From contig NZ_JACHBZ010000015.1 of assembly GCF_014200575.1 (NCBI RefSeq), positions 62,001-126,000 on the forward strand: a DNA stretch of 64,000 nt, written 5' to 3'. This DNA is from Mucilaginibacter saanensis (GTDB lineage: Bacteria > Bacteroidota > Bacteroidia > Sphingobacteriales > Sphingobacteriaceae). Positions 43,998 to 53,299 of this stretch are shown piece after piece (the stretch's first letter is position 1; each line of letters starts with the position of its first letter). A program made the translations under genes and the position numbers. The notes below the pieces were generated by a model that saw only the letters and a list, made by a program, of their open reading frames with translations, searched no databases and was not told where the DNA came from.

Positions 43998-44414
43998 TTA
44001 AACTTCCAATACCGGCGCATCTTTTATTTTTTCGAGCACCGATGCAGGCAAATAAGGCCTGCCGCCGGTAGCCGGAACGCAGGTGCCGGTAAATACGGCC
44101 TTGGTCATTACCTTATTATTAAGGATGATAGACTGCTTAAAATACAACTTGGGTGCGCCGGCTTTATCAGCAAACAACTCACAGGTAACGATAAAATTGT
44201 CGCCTTTTTTTAACGACCTTAAAAAACTGATACTATAGTTTGATAAAACCATGAACACGCCATTTTTTGCTTCTGTTTCAAAATCGAAACCAAGCACCTC
44301 CCTGATGTAGTCATGGCGGCAATACTCCATATAAAACGGGTAGTATAAACCATCCATAATTTCCTGAACATCTATGTGTTCATCCTTGGCAACGTAGTTT
44401 TTTGAATATTCCAT
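43998..44414 (-). CDS. Acyl-CoA thioesterase, hotdog fold (YbgC/FadM-like)
   Basis: 138 residues, single hotdog domain. YVAKDEHIDVQEIMDGLYYPFYMEYCRHDYIREVLGF corresponds to the 4HBT N-terminal strand and hot-dog helix, though the usual Asp of the VRYxDTDxxGVV motif is replaced by the IDVQEIMDGLYY version seen in some Bacteroidota members. SISFLRSLKKGDNFIVTCEL and SIILNNKVMTKAVFTGTCV complete the sheet. Substrate acyl chain unknown. Confidence 0.8.
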   Translation of the reverse strand: MEYSKNYVAKDEHIDVQEIMDGLYYPFYMEYCRHDYIREVLGFDFETEAKNGVFMVLSNYSISFLRSLKKGDNFIVTCELFADKAGAPKLYFKQSIILNNKVMTKAVFTGTCVPATGGRPYLPASVLEKIKDAPVLEV

Positions 44415-44453
44415 TAGTATATGTTTTATAGGCTGGCGGCAAATATATTAAAC

Positions 44454-44482
44454 AAAAAAATCCTGGCTGTATGTGCCGGGAT
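44454..44482 (-). terminator. Terminator of the AraC regulator gene
   Basis: On the minus strand an 8-bp stem ATCCCGGC/GCCAGGAT (one G-U) with 7-base loop is followed by a run of T. 45 bases beyond the regulator's stop codon. Confidence 0.75.
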
Positions 44483-44526
44483 CTTTTATTGATCATTTTG
44501 CATTGGGTTAGTTGAAGTGGTAGTTG

Positions 44527-45405
44527 TTATAAAACTTCAGGTTCTGCCGCCGGGTTATTAGCTTTAATATTCTTTCTGAACAGCGCAGGCGATTCGCCTT
44601 TATATTTTTTAAATGTTTTGGTAAGGTGGCTCTCATCGGTAAAGCCAAGTTCAAAGGCAATTTCATTTAGGCGCATATTGCTATGACGCAGCCGGGTCTC
44701 GGCCAGTGATAGTTTATAGTTGATGATAAACTGTTGGAGGTTTTCGCCGGTTTGTTTTTTAAAATACTCGCTGATGTAATTGGTTGAAATATTAAAATGA
44801 TCAGCAATGTTTTCGGCCTTTAACTTTTCATGGTCGTAAATATTCAGGTGCACGTAATTGATGATCTTCAGGGCAATATTATCACCACCTGTTTTGGCAT
44901 CGCATTTAATGGTGATGTTTCTTGCCACAATAGTGATGAGCGTATTAATCAGCTGCTCAACCAGCTCCTTTTGCATGTTTTGTTCCTGTTCATATTCGGC
45001 TACAATGGCCGCAATTATGGCAGCTGCAAGTGGCTTGTCCCTCTCGTTCCTTATAATATCGCCCTGATCCTGTTTACTCTGAAAAATATAGTCGAGCTTT
45101 TGCATCCAGTTATCGTGGCTGTGTTTTTCATCCCGGGCGGTAATTGCCTGGAGGTAAATATTGTTAAAGCATATAAACACAAACGAGGTGAGTTCTTCTA
45201 CATGAAAATGATGCACAATCATGGGGGTGAGCAAATAAAGGCTGCCCGGATGGTATTTGAAATCGTTACCGTTAATATTGTGTATGCCTTTACCTTCAAC
45301 AATATAAACCAGCTCAAAGTAAGAGTGTTTGTGCGTTTTAAGCGGGCACTCGTTTGACTTTAGCAAATGAATGTTAAAGGGCTGAAAAAGGTGGTGAGTG
45401 TTCAT
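44527..45405 (-). CDS. AraC-family transcriptional regulator
   Basis: 292 residues from MNTHHLFQPFNIHLL; a farther start (45483) would overlap the divergent gene's leader and add a non-conserved tail. The N-terminal cupin (about 10-90) has HKHSYFELVYIVEGKG and HPGSLYLLTPMIVHHF. Two HTH modules are C-terminal: KLKAENIADHFNISTNYISEYFKKQTGENLQQFIINYKLSLAE and MRLNEIAFELGFTDESHLTKTFKKYKGESPALFRK. It is divergent from the oxidoreductase (90 bases between starts) and probably controls it. Confidence 0.93.
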   Translation of the reverse strand: MNTHHLFQPFNIHLLKSNECPLKTHKHSYFELVYIVEGKGIHNINGNDFKYHPGSLYLLTPMIVHHFHVEELTSFVFICFNNIYLQAITARDEKHSHDNWMQKLDYIFQSKQDQGDIIRNERDKPLAAAIIAAIVAEYEQEQNMQKELVEQLINTLITIVARNITIKCDAKTGGDNIALKIINYVHLNIYDHEKLKAENIADHFNISTNYISEYFKKQTGENLQQFIINYKLSLAETRLRHSNMRLNEIAFELGFTDESHLTKTFKKYKGESPALFRKNIKANNPAAEPEVL

Positions 45406-45494
45406 ATCCTTTAAAACTACTTCTTTATCCCAAAAATGTACCTGAATCTGCGGGCCGGCTCTGCCGATCTTTGGATCATACAAAAAGTAAATAT
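45406..45494. promoter_or_regulatory. Divergent promoter region of the AraC regulator and oxidoreductase
   Basis: 89 bases. It should hold promoters for both genes and any AraC site. I see no exact TAnnTTTG and no clear palindrome or direct repeat. Confidence 0.4.
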
Positions 45495-46445
45495 ATGAAA
45501 GCTATAATATTAACTGAAAACGGTGGTGCCGATAAACTGATTTTAAAAGAAATTGACAAACCGGTTATTAAACCAAACGAGGTGCTGATAAAAACGAAAG
45601 CCTTAAGCATTAATCCTGTGGATGGTTTTGTAAGAACAAAGGAAGCCTATGTAAAACGCATACTGCAACCCACCCCTGGCGAAGACATGATATTGGGCTG
45701 GGACGTTTCAGGAACGGTAGTAGAAACCGGGAGCGAAGTAACCGGACTGAAAAATGGTGATGAGGTGTTTGGCATGGTAAACTTTCCGGGGAGTGGTAAG
45801 GCATACGCCGAGTATGTTGCCGCCCCAGCTGGTCAGCTGACTATAAAACCGGCTAATGTTTCGCATAGCGAAGCTGCTGCTGCCACGCTTGCCGCTTTAA
45901 CTGCTTGGCAGTCCCTGGTAACCTATGCCAAAGTAAAACCGGGCGATAAAGTATTGATACACGCTGCAGCCGGTGGGGTTGGGCATTATGCCGTACAAAT
46001 AGCTAAGCATTTTGGTGCGTATGTAATAGGTACAGGTTCGGCAAATAACAGGGACTTTGTAATAGCCCAGGGTGCCGACGAGTTTATTGATTACAGTAAA
46101 GAAAAATTTGAGGAAAAAGTGCAGGATGCCGATGTGGTAATTGACGGCGTTTTTGGCGACCACATATTAAGATCATTGGATGCCGTAAAAGGTGGTGGCC
46201 GTGTAATAAGCCTGCTTACTTTTTTTGAAGGTGAAATTGCTGCAAAGGCAACGGCCAAAGAGGTATTTACCCATAGGCTTGGCGTGGTATCAAACGGAAC
46301 CGATATGGAGGTGATTGCCAAATTGCTGGCAGATGGAATTTTGAGATCATACATATCGGCCAGGTATAGTTTTGCAGATATACCAAAAGCTCATGAAGAA
46401 ATTGCAGGTGGCAAAACCAGGGGAAAAATAGTGGTTGAATTATAA
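45495..46445 (+). CDS. Quinone oxidoreductase-like MDR-family NADP-dependent dehydrogenase
   Basis: 316 residues from MKAIILTENGGADKLILKEI. The medium-chain dehydrogenase fold without zinc ligands: IKTKALSINPVDGFVRTKEAY, GWDVSGTVVETGSEVTGLKNGDEVFGM and the Rossmann motif VLIHAAAGGVGHYAVQIAKHFGAYVIGTGS. Terminal GGKTRGKIVVEL is typical. It likely reduces enones or quinones with NADPH. The divergent AraC regulator suggests inducible expression. A terminator is at 46477-46506. Confidence 0.93.
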   Translation: MKAIILTENGGADKLILKEIDKPVIKPNEVLIKTKALSINPVDGFVRTKEAYVKRILQPTPGEDMILGWDVSGTVVETGSEVTGLKNGDEVFGMVNFPGSGKAYAEYVAAPAGQLTIKPANVSHSEAAAATLAALTAWQSLVTYAKVKPGDKVLIHAAAGGVGHYAVQIAKHFGAYVIGTGSANNRDFVIAQGADEFIDYSKEKFEEKVQDADVVIDGVFGDHILRSLDAVKGGGRVISLLTFFEGEIAAKATAKEVFTHRLGVVSNGTDMEVIAKLLADGILRSYISARYSFADIPKAHEEIAGGKTRGKIVVEL

Positions 46446-46476
46446 TTGTCCTGACTATAATTGATAGTGACTTAAG

Positions 46477-46506
46477 AAAAGAACCTGGCATTGAACCGGT
46501 TCTTTT
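46477..46506 (+). terminator. Probable terminator
   Basis: 9-bp stem AAAAGAACC/GGTTCTTTT with 12-base loop. 31 bases after the oxidoreductase stop. Confidence 0.6.
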
Positions 46507-46749
46507 GGTATAAACTAATTGCATAATTAACGGTTACATGAAGCTGTGTAAATAATGATAAATAATAAATTACGATATTTGACTTAAGCATCTGTCAGGG
46601 TTTTGAAGATAAAACAGCCCCGAAACGGATAAAATAATAGGTCGGGTGTCGGGTATTTTAGTAACCGGTACTGGTTAAACAGGGCTGATTATGGCGGGAA
46701 GGATGAATGGCAGATAAGCTTTTTTTATTTACATAAACCATTTACCGTT
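46507..46749. other. Intergenic gap upstream of DUF3078 gene
   Basis: About 240 bases without a supported frame. It holds TCGGGTGTCGGGTATT (a short direct repeat of TCGGGT) and a run of T near 46718. No exact -7 element was found. Confidence 0.5.
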
Positions 46750-47631
46750 ATGAAAAAAATTACCTTACTGTTTGCACTGTTAAGCCTTAGCCTGATAGGT
46801 TATGCGCAGGATGTCCCGAAAGCCGATACTACCAAAAGGTGGACTATACATGGCGAAAATACCTTTTTGATCAATCAAAGCTCGTACTCCAACTGGTCGG
46901 CAGGTGGTGTTAATGCCTTTGCGGGCAACCTGCTTTTTAATTACGATTTTAACTATAAAAAAGATAAGTGGAGCTGGGATAATAAAGTGATCCTGGGGTA
47001 TGGGCTAAGTAAGCAACAGGATGTGGGCCTGCGCAAAAACGATGACCGCATTATTCTGAACAGCTTACTGGGCAGGCAGGCTTCGAAATACTGGCTGTAT
47101 ACTTTTTATATGAACTTTCAGACACAGTTTACCAAGGGGTATGATTACAGTACAGAGCCCAAAACGCTGATCTCGAATTTTCTGGCGCCGGCATACCTTA
47201 CCTTTGGGCCTGGTTTTGCTTATAAACGCTCTGATAATTTCAGGATCAATATTTCGCCTGCTGCGGCACGTATCATTATGGTTAATGACGATTATCTTTC
47301 ATCAATAGGGGCGTTTGGTGTTACACCCGGTAGTAAAAGCTTGTTCCAGTTTGGCGCCTCATTTGATGCTTATTACAAAGTTAACTTAGTGCAAAATATC
47401 AGTCTTGAAAATATTTTGAAACTATACTCCGATTATCTGAAAAAGCCTGGAGATATTTATACCGATTACACCGCCAATCTTTTTATGAAAGTAAACAAGT
47501 TTGTAACCGTTAACGCCGGTGTTCAGCTTATTTATGATGGTAAAACAAGAATACCTACTGAGGATGGAAGCACAAAAATTGCCTTGCAGGTTAAACAGAT
47601 ATTTGGTGCAGGTTTAACATATAAGTTTTAA
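46750..47631 (+). CDS. DUF3078 outer membrane protein
   Basis: 293 residues with signal peptide (MKKITLLFALLSLSLIGYAQD). NWSAGGVNAFAGNLLFNYDFNYKKDKWSWDNKVILGYG and KNDDRIILNSLLGRQASKYWLYTFYMNFQTQFT are the hallmarks of DUF3078, a Bacteroidota family of predicted beta-barrels. The last residues (FGAGLTYKF) end in Phe, as outer membrane barrels do. Function unknown. A long terminator follows at 47646-47689. Confidence 0.88.
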   Translation: MKKITLLFALLSLSLIGYAQDVPKADTTKRWTIHGENTFLINQSSYSNWSAGGVNAFAGNLLFNYDFNYKKDKWSWDNKVILGYGLSKQQDVGLRKNDDRIILNSLLGRQASKYWLYTFYMNFQTQFTKGYDYSTEPKTLISNFLAPAYLTFGPGFAYKRSDNFRINISPAAARIIMVNDDYLSSIGAFGVTPGSKSLFQFGASFDAYYKVNLVQNISLENILKLYSDYLKKPGDIYTDYTANLFMKVNKFVTVNAGVQLIYDGKTRIPTEDGSTKIALQVKQIFGAGLTYKF

Positions 47632-47645
47632 ACTGCTCTACTTAT

Positions 47646-47689
47646 CAATAAAAAACGCCACGGAATAAAGCTCGTGGCGTTTTTTATTG
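47646..47689. terminator. Bidirectional hairpin terminator
   Basis: Perfect 17-bp stem CAATAAAAAACGCCACG/CGTGGCGTTTTTTATTG with 10-base loop, between convergent DUF3078 and DUF1349 genes. T-run on both strands. Confidence 0.9.
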
Positions 47690-47705
47690 AAGATGAATTA
47701 AATGG

Positions 47706-48344
47706 TTATTTTACCGCTTCAACCTTAAAGTTTTCAAAAGTTACCGGGAAGCTCTGTTTGCCGGGTGCTGCGGCTACTACACCAATTTGTACCTTTTGAT
47801 CTGGTGGGAAATAGGCCAGGCGCAGCATGTCGTATTTTTCGCCGTCAAAGGAATATTTGATCTCTACATAATTGCCTTTACGGAGCAGTTTAAGCCATAC
47901 TGATTTAGTGCTGTTATGACGGGGTACTACTGACCAGTCCGACACGTCGCGGGTTACCACGGCGCTGATGTTCTGAACACCGTCAACAAATTCAATACCA
48001 GTTTTGATCCAGTTTTTCTCGTCAATACGCACCATCAGGCCAGCCTGGTGAAAAAGCTCGCGGTAACTGCCGGTTACTTTTACGCTGGCCTCAAAATTGC
48101 CTGCCATTTCCTGGTAGTAAAAAGGACCGTTATCGCGCTTAAAACCGTAATGGGTAACCTGCCAGTAATCAGTACCAGGGTCAACAGTAAAGGTGAGTTT
48201 GGCGGCGTTGCCTTCTGATTTTGATGGTTCATTAAACCATTTCATAGCTGGCCCCTCCTGGGCAAAGGTGCCTGTAATTGCCAGTAAACAGATCATAACA
48301 GTTAGTTTAATTTTTTTGTGCAGGTTGTAATAAGATAGATTCAT
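47706..48344 (-). CDS. DUF1349 (concanavalin-like) exported protein
   Basis: 212 residues from MNLSYYNLHKKIKLT, with signal peptide ending TGTFAQ; an in-frame Met 42 bases earlier would put extra residues before the signal. The body is a lectin/glucanase-like sandwich of DUF1349: WQVTHYGFKRDNGPFYYQEM, HQAGLMVRIDEKNWIKTGIE, VWLKLLRKGNYVEIKYSFDG and VQIGVVAAAPG. It may bind or act on sugars in the envelope. It is divergent from the OmpA lipoprotein gene. Confidence 0.88.
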   Translation of the reverse strand: MNLSYYNLHKKIKLTVMICLLAITGTFAQEGPAMKWFNEPSKSEGNAAKLTFTVDPGTDYWQVTHYGFKRDNGPFYYQEMAGNFEASVKVTGSYRELFHQAGLMVRIDEKNWIKTGIEFVDGVQNISAVVTRDVSDWSVVPRHNSTKSVWLKLLRKGNYVEIKYSFDGEKYDMLRLAYFPPDQKVQIGVVAAAPGKQSFPVTFENFKVEAVK

Positions 48345-48560
48345 TTTTACAGATTGATAGTTTTTGCCAAGATAGGAAATAAGCATACGCTGTTCATGAG
48401 CATAAAAGGCTTTAATGGCTAAAAAAACATGCTTTATTTCATTTGCCGGTAAATTTATTGAGCTAAGGGTAAGTATAGGTATTTAGGTGTAAACAAAACT
48501 TTATAGTTGCTCACTGGTTAATCAATATTGTTATATATTTAAATAAAAAAACAAAAGTTT

Positions 48561-49448
48561 ATGAAGTTCCCCAAATCCATATTAGCGCTGCTTGTAGTAG
48601 CAGTGGTAGCTCAAAGCTGCGTTAGTTCAAAAAAATATAAAGAGCTGGATGCTAATTATACCCAATTGCAAAATAGCACCCGCGACCTGAGTGTGAAATA
48701 CCAAACCAGTGCGCAGGGCCTGGCCGTGGCAAACAGTCGCATAACCAGTCTTGAAGAGCAAATAGCATTACAAAAAACAAATGTGGCAGCTTTGCAGGAT
48801 GCACTTAACAAATGTTTAAACTCCAGCAACCAGGGTAGCGTGAATATCTCCAAACTGGTTGATGAGATCAATAGTTCAAACAAATACATTCAGCAACTGG
48901 TAAATGCCAAAACCAAAAGCGATTCGCTTAACATGGTGTTAACCAATAACCTAACCCGTTCGTTAAGTCAGCAGGAAATGAGCGATGTAGATGTACAGGT
49001 ATTAAAAGGTGTGGTTTATATATCACTTGCCGATAACATGCTTTACAAATCAGGCAGTTATGAAATATCTGACAGAGCAGGCGAAACCCTGAGCAAAATT
49101 GCCAAGATCATTAAAGATTACAACACTTATGATGTGCTGATTGAAGGTAATACAGATAATGTACCTATTGTGCAGAAAAATATCCGTAACAACTGGGATT
49201 TGAGTGCTTTAAGGGCATCATCAGTAGTTATGGCACTGCAAAATACTTATGGAGTTGAGCCTAAACGTTTAACTGCAGGTGGCCGTGGCGAATATAACCC
49301 GATAGCTGATAATAATACTCCTGACGGTAAAGCCAAAAACAGACGTACACAGATCATCATTACACCAAAACTTGATCAGTTTATGGACCTGATAGGTAAA
49401 GCCCCAGAAGCGCAGCCTGCACCGGTACAAGAACCGCCAAAACAATAA
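48561..49448 (+). CDS. OmpA-family peptidoglycan-binding lipoprotein with coiled coil
   Basis: 295 residues. Lipobox VAQSC (Cys about 20) after a short signal. Residues about 25-125 form a coiled coil (YKELDANYTQLQNSTRDL, NSRITSLEEQIALQ). The C-terminal OmpA domain (about 150-275) has YISLADNMLYKSGSYEIS, VLIEGNTDNVPI, NWDLSALRASSVVMAL and NRRTQIIITPK. It should tie the outer membrane to peptidoglycan across a spacer. The TD-N motif (EGNTDNVPI) resembles MotB/OmpA-like rather than Pal members. Confidence 0.93.
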   Translation: MKFPKSILALLVVAVVAQSCVSSKKYKELDANYTQLQNSTRDLSVKYQTSAQGLAVANSRITSLEEQIALQKTNVAALQDALNKCLNSSNQGSVNISKLVDEINSSNKYIQQLVNAKTKSDSLNMVLTNNLTRSLSQQEMSDVDVQVLKGVVYISLADNMLYKSGSYEISDRAGETLSKIAKIIKDYNTYDVLIEGNTDNVPIVQKNIRNNWDLSALRASSVVMALQNTYGVEPKRLTAGGRGEYNPIADNNTPDGKAKNRRTQIIITPKLDQFMDLIGKAPEAQPAPVQEPPKQ

Positions 49449-49470
49449 AGTGATAAATAGCCTTATAAAT

Positions 49471-49505
49471 AAAACCGGCTGCCCCAATCAAGGGCAGCCG
49501 GTTTT
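49471..49505. terminator. Bidirectional hairpin terminator
   Basis: 14-bp perfect stem AAAACCGGCTGCCC/GGGCAGCCGGTTTT with 7-base loop between convergent genes. Confidence 0.88.
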
Positions 49506-49537
49506 GTTATAGGGTATTTGTATAAGCTCCAAAAATA

Positions 49538-50335
49538 TCAGAGTGGGCTATCAAAGTTTTTTTGCCAGCGTTCGGCTATGTTCTTGTCAATAAATTCCTT
49601 CATTAAAAGGCCGCCAAGTGCAGCCAGCGGGTCGGTAAAGTATTCGATCTTTTCCTGTACTTTATCATTAAAAACCAACAGGTTGTTAACGGTGTTTATG
49701 GCTTGCCACGCTACCAAACCATCACTGCATTTGTTTGGATACTCAATGATATATTGTTGCATGTTGTGCAAATCCTGCTCGGTTAATTGATCTTTCTGAA
49801 TTTTTATAAGTTCAATAAACTGATCAACATCGCTGAGCACAAAATCCATGGAGGTTATAACGGTTTTGATGGTTGCCTTTTTTGTTATAAAAAACGATGT
49901 GTTTTTTGCATCCATCACAGTTGGCAGAAAAACACTGATCATACCAACCAGTCGGTTTAGCCGATGGCTTTTAAAAATTATCCGGTAGTTGGTTACATAA
50001 ACGCGGCCGCCAAGTGCTTCTTTATCCTTCATGCCTACGGTCCACAAAAACTGATCAAATGCAAATTGTTTTAAGCCAAACTCCTTGGGTTTAACCACCA
50101 GGTTGGCTGGTACGCCTACAATAATCTGTTCGCCCGGAAAAAGAACCTCCGGCCCAATGGCGGTTTGTCTTTTTACCATGCCTGAATTGGAAAAAAGATA
50201 AAGCCCTAAACCAAACAGGGCGCCACAAAATAATCCGGTGACAAGCCCAATCTCAAACCCATTCTTTAATGCAAAAACAACAGACATGGCTATACCAAAT
50301 AATAAGGCTGCAAATAAGGCTTGTTTAATGTTCAT
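49538..50335 (-). CDS. Membrane protein with PH/GRAM-like domain (unknown function)
   Basis: 265 residues. Two N-terminal membrane helices (about 5-22 and 28-48, GLVTGLFCGALFGLGLYLF) are followed by a cytoplasmic PH/GRAM-like beta domain (about 62-165). In it, LFPGEQIIVGVPANLVV, EALGGRVYVTNYRIIFKSHRLNR and ITKKATIKTVITSM fit the usual strand order of bacterial PH domains. A helical tail with VDQFIELIKIQ ends the protein. The likely role is lipid or protein binding at the membrane. Neighbours give no hint. Confidence 0.75.
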   Translation of the reverse strand: MNIKQALFAALLFGIAMSVVFALKNGFEIGLVTGLFCGALFGLGLYLFSNSGMVKRQTAIGPEVLFPGEQIIVGVPANLVVKPKEFGLKQFAFDQFLWTVGMKDKEALGGRVYVTNYRIIFKSHRLNRLVGMISVFLPTVMDAKNTSFFITKKATIKTVITSMDFVLSDVDQFIELIKIQKDQLTEQDLHNMQQYIIEYPNKCSDGLVAWQAINTVNNLLVFNDKVQEKIEYFTDPLAALGGLLMKEFIDKNIAERWQKNFDSPL

Positions 50336-50654
50336 GCTACTCGGGTTAATAGTAAAGCGTTATTTAGGTTCCATAAGCTCATTTTTTATACGGTAAGGAG
50401 TTACGGGTATTTTCATCTAAATATATGATAATCTATTTGTTATAAATATGATATGAGTTTAAGAGAGTTTTACCCCTGTAGTGGCGAATGATGGAGTAAA
50501 ACATAGAGTCAGTTGAATTTCGGTATCGATAAATGCCTTAAGAACATTATTGTTACAAATACAATTAAAAACCATATTGCTTTTCAGGCAATTTCTTCGA
50601 TATTTGATTTAGCCGGTTGCGTAAACTGGCCATTAACCAATTTACCTATTCTTC
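50336..50654. other. Intergenic gap upstream of the Gfo/Idh/MocA gene
   Basis: About 320 bases. It contains only a weak 7-bp inverted pair GTTTTAC/GTAAAAC (about 50468-50503) and an A/T-rich stretch near 50430-50460. No RNA element or gene is supported. Confidence 0.5.
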
Positions 50655-52010
50655 ATGGAAAAATCACGCCGTACTTTTATCAGGCAGGCCGCGTTGGCGG
50701 GTGCCGGTGTAATGCTTACTAAAACCGGGTGGAGCGCCCAAAGCTACAAACGTATCATTGGTGCTAATGACCGTGTGCGGGTTGGCGTAGTAGGCTTTTC
50801 TGACAGGCATAAAAGCTCACACATCCCCAGTTTTATGAACCACTATAAGGAACTTAATTTTGAGGTTGTTGGCGTATCTGATATCTGGAAGAACCGAAGG
50901 GAAGAGGGGGCTGCTATCTGGAAACAGAAGATGCAGAATGATGTAAAAGCCTATCGAAATAACGAGGAGTTATATGATAGTAAAACGGTAGATGCAGTAT
51001 TTATCAGCACTGCTGATTTTCAGCACGCCCGCCATGCCATTGAAGCAGTAAAAGCCGGATGTGATGCCTATGTAGAAAAGCCATTTGCCGAAACCATGGA
51101 GGATAACCGGGCTGCCCTGAAGGCTATCAAGGAATCTGGTAAAATTGTGCAGATTGGTTCGCAGCGTCGCAGCGGAGCCAATTATCATGCTGCTAATGAT
51201 TTTATTCGCTCGGGTAAATTTGGCCCTATTACCATGGTTGAGCTAACCTGGAATGTAAACCAGCCGGGTCGTTGGCGCCGCCCAGAATTGTTAGGTACCT
51301 TAAAAGAAGCCGATACCGACTGGAAGCGTTTTATTATGAACCGCCCTTACGAGGCGTTTGATCCGCGTAAATATTTGGAGTATCGCCTGTTTTGGCCATA
51401 TTCATCGGGCCTCCCCGGGCAATGGATGAGCCATCAGATTGATACAGTACACTGGTTCACGGGGCTGAAACATCCGCGTAGCGTGGTGGCCAATGGTGGT
51501 ATATATGTATGGAAAGATGGCCGCAGAAACTGGGATACCATTTTAGCTGCCTTTGATTATGGACCGCTGGATGACCCGTCAACAGGTTTTCAGGTAACCT
51601 TTGGTTCTCGTATGCATAATGGCGATGAGCACCCGGCCGAGATCTATTACTCCAACGGCGGCGAACTCAATCTGAACACCAACAAAGTTTCGCCAGAAGG
51701 GGGATTAACTCAAAAAATGGCTGATGCTATGCACATGCAGGCTAACCTGCTCCCGGAGCTAAGCCTTGCTAATACCGAAAAGGTCATAGCTTCGGCCAAT
51801 ACCGGCGGCGATGTGCTTACATCAAACCACGTGCGTAACTGGATGGAATGTGTACGCAGCCGTAAACAACCTAATGCCCCTGTTGAGGCAGGATACAGTC
51901 ATTCCATAGCCAACATCATGACTAATGCCGCGGTACACACGGGTTATAAGGCTACGTTTGATGAAAGCACACAAGAAGTAATGGCAAACGGAAAAGTGTT
52001 TAAATATTAA
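50655..52010 (+). CDS. Gfo/Idh/MocA oxidoreductase with Tat signal
   Basis: 451 residues. N-terminal SRRTFIRQAALAGAGVML is a twin-arginine signal, so the folded NAD-bound enzyme is exported to the periplasm. VRVGVVGFSDRHKSSHIPSF opens the Rossmann domain; VFISTADFQHARHAIEAVKAGCDAYVEKPFAET has the EKP motif; WMSHQIDTVHWF carries the catalytic His/Asp region. The family oxidises or reduces sugars and sugar acids. The next gene, 61 bases on, is a DUF6807 protein, a frequent partner. Confidence 0.92.
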   Translation: MEKSRRTFIRQAALAGAGVMLTKTGWSAQSYKRIIGANDRVRVGVVGFSDRHKSSHIPSFMNHYKELNFEVVGVSDIWKNRREEGAAIWKQKMQNDVKAYRNNEELYDSKTVDAVFISTADFQHARHAIEAVKAGCDAYVEKPFAETMEDNRAALKAIKESGKIVQIGSQRRSGANYHAANDFIRSGKFGPITMVELTWNVNQPGRWRRPELLGTLKEADTDWKRFIMNRPYEAFDPRKYLEYRLFWPYSSGLPGQWMSHQIDTVHWFTGLKHPRSVVANGGIYVWKDGRRNWDTILAAFDYGPLDDPSTGFQVTFGSRMHNGDEHPAEIYYSNGGELNLNTNKVSPEGGLTQKMADAMHMQANLLPELSLANTEKVIASANTGGDVLTSNHVRNWMECVRSRKQPNAPVEAGYSHSIANIMTNAAVHTGYKATFDESTQEVMANGKVFKY

Positions 52011-52071
52011 ATTTTATAGGTACTTCTTTCAATAGGGAGTACTTTTTACTTAATCTTATACATCAAACCAC

Positions 52072-53112
52072 ATGCCCCAATTAAAAACTTTAGGCATCGC
52101 CATAGTCATGACAACGTTATCGTCAATTGTGTTTGCTCAAAAAAACGAAGTTGTTAAAATAGTAAAAACATCAAAAGATAAGATTGATGTGCTGATAGGA
52201 GGTAAGCCATTTACCAGTTTCCTATATCCGGATACGTTGGAGAAGCCAGTGCTATATCCGCTGCGTGCGGCAAATGGTACGGTGGTAACTCGTGGTTTTC
52301 CGCTTAATCCGCGCCCGGGCGATCCGACCGACCACCCGCATCATATTGGCCTTTGGTTTAATTTTGAAAACCTGAACGGGCTCGATTTCTGGAACAACTC
52401 CTACGCTATTCCGCAAAGTAAAAAAAATGGCTACGGCTGGATCCGTACAGATCGTATATTACAAACCACAAGTGGAACAACAGGTATACTAAGCTACCAT
52501 GCCAACTGGACTAATCAGCAAAAAGATGTGATACTGGAAGAAACCACCCGGTTTGAATTTAGCGGTGATGCTAACCAGCGTATTATTGATCGCTTTACAA
52601 CGCTAAAGGCCGATGCTGATGCGGTGTTTAAAGATGCCAAAGACGGTATGCTGGGCCTGCGCCTGGCCCATGAATTACAGATGCCTGATACGGCCGACCA
52701 AAAATTTACCGACGATAAAGGCAATGTAACCATAGTAAAGGGTGGTAGCGATAAATTGGCTAACGGCACCTATCTTACCAGTGCCGGTAAAACGGGTAAC
52801 GATGCCTGGAGTACCCGTGGAGTATGGTGTAAGGTGTATGGTAAAATGGGAGTCGATTCGGTAAGTATAGCCATAATTGATCATCCTAAAAACCCTAATT
52901 ACCCAACTTTCTGGCATGCACGGGGGTATGGCTTGTTTGCTGCCAACCCGCTTGGCGAAAAGGTTTTTACCAATGGAAAATCAGAAAAGAACCTGACACT
53001 TAAAAAAGGCGAGTCGGTAACTTTTCGTTATCGTATCGTTATCAGTAACGGCAGCCAAACTACCAGCGTAACTAAACTTAATGAAATGGCCCAGGCGTTT
53101 GGCGGTAAATGA
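52072..53112 (+). CDS. DUF6807 (PmoA-like) family protein, exported
   Basis: 346 residues with signal peptide (to IVFAQ). DHPHHIGLWFNFENLNGLDFWN is the conserved block of the DUF6807/PF14100 family, named for methane oxygenase PmoA although these proteins are not methane oxygenases. Other blocks: ETTRFEFSGDANQRIIDRFTTL and IIDHPKNPNYPTFWHARGYGLFAANPLG. The family sits beside Gfo/Idh/MocA enzymes in Bacteroidota and is thought to act in carbohydrate breakdown (family knowledge); its chemistry is unclear. Confidence 0.88.
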   Translation: MPQLKTLGIAIVMTTLSSIVFAQKNEVVKIVKTSKDKIDVLIGGKPFTSFLYPDTLEKPVLYPLRAANGTVVTRGFPLNPRPGDPTDHPHHIGLWFNFENLNGLDFWNNSYAIPQSKKNGYGWIRTDRILQTTSGTTGILSYHANWTNQQKDVILEETTRFEFSGDANQRIIDRFTTLKADADAVFKDAKDGMLGLRLAHELQMPDTADQKFTDDKGNVTIVKGGSDKLANGTYLTSAGKTGNDAWSTRGVWCKVYGKMGVDSVSIAIIDHPKNPNYPTFWHARGYGLFAANPLGEKVFTNGKSEKNLTLKKGESVTFRYRIVISNGSQTTSVTKLNEMAQAFGGK

Positions 53113-53299
53113 TCATTCTGTTTATTTTAAGGTAAATGATACATAAGATAATAGTTAGATTATTGACAGAGAGCATGGCGCATAAGTCCCTTGATTAATA
53201 GTTTTGTAAAAAAAGCTGTTACAGGCAATCAAACAATAATAATCGTCGTTTAAATAGCAGTAAATCCTGTTATGGTTACACCTACTAAACGAATAAACA

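Noticed and set aside
44830..45357. Plus-strand 175-codon frame opposite the AraC regulator
   Set aside because: Lies wholly inside a regulator with complete cupin and HTH motifs; composition is that of an antisense shadow.
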